From CAYJPV01 sp964372095 (GTDB lineage: Bacteria; Acidobacteriota; Vicinamibacteria; Vicinamibacterales; JAKQTR01), in contig CAYJPV010000015.1 of NCBI GenBank assembly GCA_964372095.1, positions 1 to 64,000 of the forward strand: DNA of 64,000 nt, read 5' to 3'. The notes beneath the pieces are model-generated. The model saw nothing but the letters and a program-made list of their open reading frames with translations. It searched no databases and was not told the DNA's origin. A program made the position numbers and the translations under genes. Positions 59,293-64,000 of the stretch are shown here, piece by piece (within the stretch, counting starts at the first letter, position 1; each line of letters begins with the position of its first letter).

Positions 59293-60060
59293 CTATTCAA
59301 TGACGGCAAACGACATCGTCGAGCCGATGGCAAACCGCTCGAGACGGAGGCGCGGCAGCCCGATTTCGTGCATGACCGCGATGGTTTCGCCCGGCCACAC
59401 TTCGTGGTTCAGCTCGTCGAAGGCGATGATGGCGCCTTTCGGCATCCTGGGGAGCAGGAGCCGCAGGGCCGTGACCGTGGGTTCGTAGATGTCGAAATCG
59501 AGGTAGAGCAGGCTGACGACGAGGTGCGGATTGGCCTCGATGTACGCCGGCATGGTGGTCGCGACGTCGCCGCGGACCAGGCGCACCTTGTCGATGTGCG
59601 GCAGGAAGCGGTTCTGATCGTACAGCGTGATGGCCGTCTTGAGATCGTCGTAGGAGTCGACCGCCAGGCCGCCCGCGCGGGCGTGCGTGGCCGTGGATCC
59701 GCGGTCGTGCTCGGACATCGAGACAAACCCCTGGAACGTGTCGAAGCCGATGACCGTGCGCAGGTGATTGAGGGGCTCGTAGATTTCGCTGAGCTGCGCC
59801 CACGTCATGAGGCCGCCGCCGTACAGGACGCCGCACTCCACGATGGAACCGTGGACGTTCAGGATGCGCTGGAAGAGCATCTGCCGGCAGATGAACTTGC
59901 GGAGGTCCTGCACCGGCACGTACTTCGCGAAGTTCTGGAGCTTCTCCACGTTCGTGAAGGGGCTGTTCGCGTAGTACGTCTCGAGCGCGGACCGGTACGC
60001 GATCTCGCCGGACGTCGTGCGGGAGGGTTCGAGCGTGGGTGACGGGTCGGCAGGCGTCAT
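59293..60060 (-). CDS. TylF/MycF-type sugar O-methyltransferase
   Basis: The 255-residue protein has SIVECGVLYGGGLMTWAQL as the SAM-binding start, GFDTFQGFVSM, LVRGDVATTMP, LLYLDFDIYEPTVTAL and AFDELNHEVWPGET. The two acidic motifs match the Mg-binding site of TylF/MycF macrocin O-methyltransferases. In glycan loci relatives O-methylate a deoxysugar on the finished chain or its lipid-linked precursor. It overlaps the glycosyltransferase gene by 4 nt. Confidence 0.87.
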   Translation of the reverse strand: MTPADPSPTLEPSRTTSGEIAYRSALETYYANSPFTNVEKLQNFAKYVPVQDLRKFICRQMLFQRILNVHGSIVECGVLYGGGLMTWAQLSEIYEPLNHLRTVIGFDTFQGFVSMSEHDRGSTATHARAGGLAVDSYDDLKTAITLYDQNRFLPHIDKVRLVRGDVATTMPAYIEANPHLVVSLLYLDFDIYEPTVTALRLLLPRMPKGAIIAFDELNHEVWPGETIAVMHEIGLPRLRLERFAIGSTMSFAVIE

Positions 60061-61229
60061 GACTGTCCTTTCTGGGTCGTGCGCGCGGCGCGCGGCGTGC
60101 GCACCAGGGGGCGGCCGAGGCCGCGCTCGAGCGCCGAGGTGACGGTGGTCCAGAACGCCACCCCGTCGCAGTAGGCGCGGGCTTTCGCCTGGCCCCGGGC
60201 CGCGATCTCGCGCCGCTCCGTCTCGTGGGCCAGGTAGTGCCGGATCTTGTCCAGCATGTCCGCCGGCGTGGTGAACGCGACGTAGTCACCCATGGGCTCG
60301 AAGCAGCTGGCGGTCTGGGGGTTGTCGGTCTCCATCAGCATGGCGCCGCACAGCATCACTTCGTACACGCGCCCCTTGAGCTGGTGGTAGGTGACGCTGT
60401 GCGAGAAGTTGAGCGCGATCTTCGACCGGGTGAGGATTTCCACGTACTTGTCGAGCGGCCGCTGCTGCGCCTTCTCGAAGGCCGACCAGTAGATGGGCAC
60501 GTTGTGCTCCATCAGGTGCTCGATGTACGGCCTGCGCGTCGAACGGTAGCCGGCGACCTGGCCGAGAAACGACACGTCGAGGTCACGCGCCCTGTCGGGA
60601 TCGTGGTAGATCGCCGGATCCCAGGGGAGCGCCAGCCACAGAAACCGATCGCCGGCGCCGGGCGTATCCGCCGGAATGAACGTCCGGGTCGGGTTGTCCA
60701 CGACGACGTGGAGGTCCACGACGTCCATGATCGGCCGCAGGTACTCCCAGAACCCGTCCCAGCAGGTGTCGTACCACAGGCCGACAACCGGGATCCCCCA
60801 CTCTCGTCGGAGGATTCGGAGGGTTTCGGGCCGCGGCATCGTCTGGTGATTGGGTTCGTACGAACTCAGGAGGATGGCATCGGGCCGGACCCGGCGGCAC
60901 GTGTTCATGAGCGCGCGGTCGCCGGTCGGGTATCCGGTGTACTCCCGTTCCCAGAAGTAGGTGTCGAAGGTCGCGAACCCGGTCCCCGCAAGCGAGTTGT
61001 CGAGGAAGTGCGCCTCGGTGGAGTCGCCGAGGGACATGCCCTTCGCGTGTTCCTTGTAGCGCGTGACCAGGAAGTGCGGCTTCGTGCGCGTACCGGTGTC
61101 GGCGGGCCCGGGCCCGCCGAGCGTGTGCCGGTACACCCCGCGGAGGATCACCTGCTCGCTGGCGTGGCGCAGGCCCTGCCGCAGGCGGCGGCGCGCGACG
61201 CGCGCCCAGTCCGGCACCCGCACGGTCAC
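60057..61229 (-). CDS. CgeB-like family 1 glycosyltransferase
   Basis: The 390-residue protein has VVGLWYDTCWDGFWEYL in the first domain and a C-terminal domain with DVSFLGQVAGYRSTRRPYIEHL, KIALNFSHS and KGRVYEVMLCGAMLMETDNPQT. The latter is the CgeB/Glyco_trans_1_2 donor-binding pattern. It should transfer a sugar to the growing glycan. GTG at 61229 overlaps the Wzt stop (GTGA); the longer reading to 61748 is antisense of wzt. Confidence 0.8.
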   Translation of the reverse strand: MTVRVPDWARVARRRLRQGLRHASEQVILRGVYRHTLGGPGPADTGTRTKPHFLVTRYKEHAKGMSLGDSTEAHFLDNSLAGTGFATFDTYFWEREYTGYPTGDRALMNTCRRVRPDAILLSSYEPNHQTMPRPETLRILRREWGIPVVGLWYDTCWDGFWEYLRPIMDVVDLHVVVDNPTRTFIPADTPGAGDRFLWLALPWDPAIYHDPDRARDLDVSFLGQVAGYRSTRRPYIEHLMEHNVPIYWSAFEKAQQRPLDKYVEILTRSKIALNFSHSVTYHQLKGRVYEVMLCGAMLMETDNPQTASCFEPMGDYVAFTTPADMLDKIRHYLAHETERREIAARGQAKARAYCDGVAFWTTVTSALERGLGRPLVRTPRAARTTQKGQS

Positions 61230-62542
61230 GCCGGGCCCTGCCCGGGCAGCGGATCGGTCCGCCAGGCCAGTGCGGGCCTGACGGCCACGGCGCCCCAGTG
61301 ATACGGGAACAGGCCGCGCGCGCCGCCGGGATCCATCCGATCGTTCACGCTGATGCGGAGCACGCCGAGTTCGCGCACGTGCGGCCGATCGTTGGGCTGC
61401 GCCGGCGGCGAGAACAGCCGCACATTGAGGCTGATGTCGCCTTCCGACAGCAGGTCGCCCGACACCTCGCAGGTCGCGCGGAAACGCCCGACGCCGTGTG
61501 GCGGCTGCTCGCCCCACGGTCCTTTCACGTAGGTGTCGAACGTCCCGAAGATCGCCGCGCCCATCGCGTCCACGAACTCGAGGCACGTGCTCACCTGCGC
61601 GCCCTCGCGCAGGACCGTGTAGTCGATCTCCACGGCGAACGGGTCCCGTACGTCGACGTGGGTCGCCACTTCGCCGTTCGCGTCGCGCGTCCGGATGGCG
61701 AGCAGTCGCACGAGATCGTTGCCCGGGGCGGTGGCCGGGTCGGGCCACGACCGTTCGCCCAGTTCGGTGAGTCCGAGCTTCAGGTACTCGCGCACGGCTT
61801 CGTCGACGGAGCCGTCGATCAGAATCTGGCCCTGGTTGAGCAGGATGGCGCGGTTGCAGAGCCGGTGGATGGCCGACATGTTATGGCTGACGAAGATGAC
61901 CGGCCGCCCGCCCTGGGCGATCTCGCCCATCTTGCCGAGGCACTTCTTCTGGAACGCCGTGTCGCCGACGGCCAGCACTTCGTCGACGACGAGGATGTCG
62001 GGTTCGAGGTGCGCGGCCACCGCGAAGGCCAGCCGCATGTACATGCCGCTCGAGTACCGCTTGACGACCGTGTCGAGGAACTGGTCGATCTCGGCGAAGG
62101 CGACGATCTCGTCGAACTTGCGGAGAATCTCGGTGCGTTTCATGCCGAGGATCGCCGCGTTGAGGAAGATGTTCTCGCGGCCGGTCAGCTCGGGATGGAA
62201 TCCCGTCCCGACCTCGAGCAGGGCGCCGCACCGTCCTTTCACGTCCACGAACCCGCTGGTGGGCTCGGTGATACGCGACAGGATCTTGAGCAGCGTGCTC
62301 TTGCCCGCGCCGTTCCGGCCGATGACGCCCACGACGTCGCCCTGGCGCACGTCGAACGACACGCCGTTGAGCGCCCAGACGTGGGCACGGCCGGCGTCGT
62401 CGCTCTCCCGCCGGCGGCGGAAGAGACGGGTGACGCCCGCCACGCTGTCGGTGATGACGTCCCGCAGGGCGCGGTAGTGCTCGCGCTGGCCCAGCCGGTA
62501 CCGTTTGGCGACGTGCTGCGCGTGAATGGCCAGATCGCTCAT
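61226..62542 (-). CDS. wzt: Polysaccharide ABC exporter ATPase with carbohydrate-binding C-terminus (Wzt)
   Basis: The 438-residue protein has an ABC domain with Walker A GRNGAGKS (75-82), the signature RYSSGMYMRLAFA, Walker B DILVVDEVLAVGD and an H-loop in VSHNMSAI. A C-terminal extension of about 170 residues follows, matching the Wzt carbohydrate-binding domain that recognises the finished chain before export. ATG at 62542 lies 1 nt after the wzm stop. The extension means that export is probably specific for a capped or otherwise modified terminus, such as the methyl group made by the neighbouring TylF-like enzyme. Confidence 0.93.
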   Translation of the reverse strand: MSDLAIHAQHVAKRYRLGQREHYRALRDVITDSVAGVTRLFRRRRESDDAGRAHVWALNGVSFDVRQGDVVGVIGRNGAGKSTLLKILSRITEPTSGFVDVKGRCGALLEVGTGFHPELTGRENIFLNAAILGMKRTEILRKFDEIVAFAEIDQFLDTVVKRYSSGMYMRLAFAVAAHLEPDILVVDEVLAVGDTAFQKKCLGKMGEIAQGGRPVIFVSHNMSAIHRLCNRAILLNQGQILIDGSVDEAVREYLKLGLTELGERSWPDPATAPGNDLVRLLAIRTRDANGEVATHVDVRDPFAVEIDYTVLREGAQVSTCLEFVDAMGAAIFGTFDTYVKGPWGEQPPHGVGRFRATCEVSGDLLSEGDISLNVRLFSPPAQPNDRPHVRELGVLRISVNDRMDPGGARGLFPYHWGAVAVRPALAWRTDPLPGQGPA

Positions 62543-62543
62543 C

Positions 62544-63398
62544 TCACACCACATCCGCGAAGCTGCGTTCCATGCGGCGGAAGTAGTAGATCCCGCCGGC
62601 CAGCAGCACGGCGACCACCGGGACGGACGCCGCCAGCACCAGGCTCGGCGTCTCGGTGCGGCCAATCAGGGCCCAGCGGAATCCTTCGACCACGCCGGCC
62701 ATGGGGTTCAGGCCGTAGACCCAGCGCCACTTTTCCGGAATCAGGCTGCTGGCATACGCCAGCGGCGTCACGAACAGCCAGAGCTGCGTCAGGAACGGAA
62801 TGGTGTACCGCACGTCCCGGAACTCGACGTTGAGCGCCGACAGCCAGATGCCGACCGACAAGGCGGCCAGCACGGCCAGCAGGACGAAGGCCGGCACGGC
62901 CAGCACGAAGACCGTGGGGACCACCCCGTAGTACAGCATGAACAGCAGCAGCACGCAGAAGCTGATCGTGAAATCGACCAGTCCCGCCAGCACGGATGCC
63001 AGCGGGATGATGAGCCGGGGGAAATAGACCTTCGTGATCAGGTTCTGGTTCGCCACGAGACTGCCGCTCGACTCGGTCAGCGAGTACGCGAACAGCGTCC
63101 ACGGGACGAGGCCGGTGTAGACGAACAGCGGGTACGGGATACCGTCCGACGGCACCTTGGCCAGCTTCCCGAAGAACATCGTGAAGACGATCATCGTCAG
63201 CAGCGGCTGGATGATGACCCACGCCGCCCCGAGAGCAGTCTGCTTGTAGCGCACCTTGATGTCGCGCCAGACGAGGAAGTACAGCAGCTCGCGATACGTC
63301 CAGATCTCGGACAGACGCAGCCCCGAGAAGCCGCGCGAGTGGCTGAGGCGCGTGAAGCCGGGCGGTGGCGGCTGGTGGCCGCTGTCGGAAGATGTCAT
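62544..63398 (-). CDS. wzm: Polysaccharide ABC exporter permease (Wzm)
   Basis: The 284-residue ABC-2 permease has a cytoplasmic start with WTYRELLYFLVWRDIKVRYK, six membrane segments, and LNVEFRDVRYTIPFLTQLWLF, the conserved ABC-2 segment. With Wzt it moves an undecaprenyl-linked, fully polymerised chain across the inner membrane. Its ATG is one base after the stop of the aminotransferase gene. Confidence 0.93.
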   Translation of the reverse strand: MTSSDSGHQPPPPGFTRLSHSRGFSGLRLSEIWTYRELLYFLVWRDIKVRYKQTALGAAWVIIQPLLTMIVFTMFFGKLAKVPSDGIPYPLFVYTGLVPWTLFAYSLTESSGSLVANQNLITKVYFPRLIIPLASVLAGLVDFTISFCVLLLFMLYYGVVPTVFVLAVPAFVLLAVLAALSVGIWLSALNVEFRDVRYTIPFLTQLWLFVTPLAYASSLIPEKWRWVYGLNPMAGVVEGFRWALIGRTETPSLVLAASVPVVAVLLAGGIYYFRRMERSFADVV

Positions 63399-63399
63399 G

Positions 63400-64000
63400 T
63401 CAGCCTTGCGCGAGCACGGCTCGCACGGTATCGATCACGCGTTCCGCCTCGTTGTCGGTCAGGCCCGTGCTGCACGGCAGGCTCAGTCCCTGGGCGAACA
63501 GGCGGTCGCCAACCGCGCCGCCCAGCCTGGGGGCGTCCGCGTAGAACGGCATGAGATGCGCGGGCGCCCAGACGGGCCGGGTCTGGATGCCGGTCGACTC
63601 CAGCCGTTCGAGCATCTGCTTCCGGTCGATGCCCGTCACGGCGGGATCGATCAGGATCGAGTAGAGCCACATCGTCGGAACCGCCCACGCGGGACGGGGC
63701 GGAATCGTGATGCCGGGCAGTCCGCCGAACGCGCGGTCGTAGCGGCTCGCAATGGCCCACTTGCGCGCCATGAACTCGGTGAGGCGTTCGAGTTGCGCGA
63801 TGCCGAGCGCCGCCGCCAGATTCGTCAGACGGTAGTTGTAGCCGATCTCGTCGTGGAGGTACTCGGGCCCCTCAATCCGGGCCTGGGTCGTGAGGTGCTT
63901 GGCCCGCCGGGCCAGCGACTCGTCGGCCGTGGCGATCATGCCTCCGCCACCTGTCGTGATGATCTTGTTGCCGTTGAAGCTGTAGCACCCCACCAGCCCG
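63400..64000 (-). CDS. DegT/DnrJ/EryC1 sugar aminotransferase, 5' part missing at window edge
   Basis: About 200 C-terminal residues are present and the frame stays open to the right edge, so the gene is partial. The fragment begins at the active site: YSFNGNKIITTGGGG contains the PLP Schiff-base lysine. HLTTQARIEGPEYLHDEIGYNYRLTNL and SRPVWAPAHLMPFY-like segments follow. The NGNKIITTGGGG motif is typical of LegC/PglE and perosamine-type 4-aminotransferases. It should transfer an amino group to C4 of a 4-keto-6-deoxy nucleotide sugar, a possible substrate for the formyltransferase-like protein of the locus. Confidence 0.85.
   Translation of the reverse strand, partial: GLVGCYSFNGNKIITTGGGGMIATADESLARRAKHLTTQARIEGPEYLHDEIGYNYRLTNLAAALGIAQLERLTEFMARKWAIASRYDRAFGGLPGITIPPRPAWAVPTMWLYSILIDPAVTGIDRKQMLERLESTGIQTRPVWAPAHLMPFYADAPRLGGAVGDRLFAQGLSLPCSTGLTDNEAERVIDTVRAVLAQG

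Overview
The window is GC-rich and densely coded, and it shows no tRNA, rRNA, CRISPR array, transposase or phage gene. The layout suggests a soil-type Acidobacteriota, most likely the Vicinamibacteria. The evidence is a MacAB-like exporter followed by an NtrC/NtrY-type two-component pair, stuttered low-complexity hairpins between genes, and a very large polysaccharide locus. This assignment is an inference from gene content, not a phylogenetic result. The sequence looks like part of a draft or metagenome scaffold: it opens with 48 C and has a 10-N gap at 12538-12547.

Region 1 (1-13660) is ordinary chromosome. It holds a group II PLP-dependent decarboxylase (+), a translationally coupled PhoD-like phosphatase and SfsA pair (-), and a six-gene (+) unit: membrane-fusion protein, ABC ATPase, two FtsX/MacB-type permeases, an NtrC-family response regulator and an NtrY-like histidine kinase. 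A medium-chain quinone oxidoreductase follows. The gaps between these genes are filled with palindromes and short tandem repeats, some of which supply the stop codons of the adjoining genes.

Region 2 (13662-64000) is a polysaccharide biosynthesis and export locus of about 50 kb. Every gene but one is on the minus strand, and it runs past the right edge. Many neighbours overlap by 4 nt (ATGA or GTGA). Read in the direction of transcription, from high to low coordinates, it contains:
(a) an aminotransferase fragment, an ABC-2 polysaccharide exporter (Wzm/Wzt), a glycosyltransferase and a TylF-like methyltransferase;
(b) a deoxysugar block with SDRs, an aldo/keto reductase, a GHMP sugar kinase, GDP-fucose synthase, two DegT-fold proteins whose PLP lysine is replaced by histidine (the signature of 3-dehydratases), and a split thiamine-diphosphate enzyme encoded by two separated half-genes;
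(c) two Gfo/Idh oxidoreductases and three putative GT-B glycosyltransferases, two of them tandem paralogues;
(d) an MBOAT plus SGNH acetylation pair;
(e) a WbpG-HisH-HisF amidination module;
(f) a glycosyltransferase-deacetylase fusion, a formyltransferase, a methyltransferase and a Wzy-like polymerase;
(g) the UDP-L-FucNAc pathway (FnlA, FnlB, FnlC) with its WbuB-like transferase;
(h) a Wlb/Wbp-like oxidoreductase, acetyltransferase and aminotransferase trio;
(i) initiating phosphoglycosyltransferases, a YbhN-like membrane protein, a GT2, a GspG-like anchored protein and an O-antigen-ligase-like protein.

Together these genes would make a surface glycan containing FucNAc, probably an acetamidino sugar, and O-acetyl, O-methyl and N-formyl decorations. 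The most distinctive lead is the deoxysugar block. Two 3-dehydratase-like proteins next to a split ThDP enzyme suggest a two-carbon-branched 3-deoxysugar, built by a different kind of ThDP enzyme from the single-chain YerE known from yersiniose.
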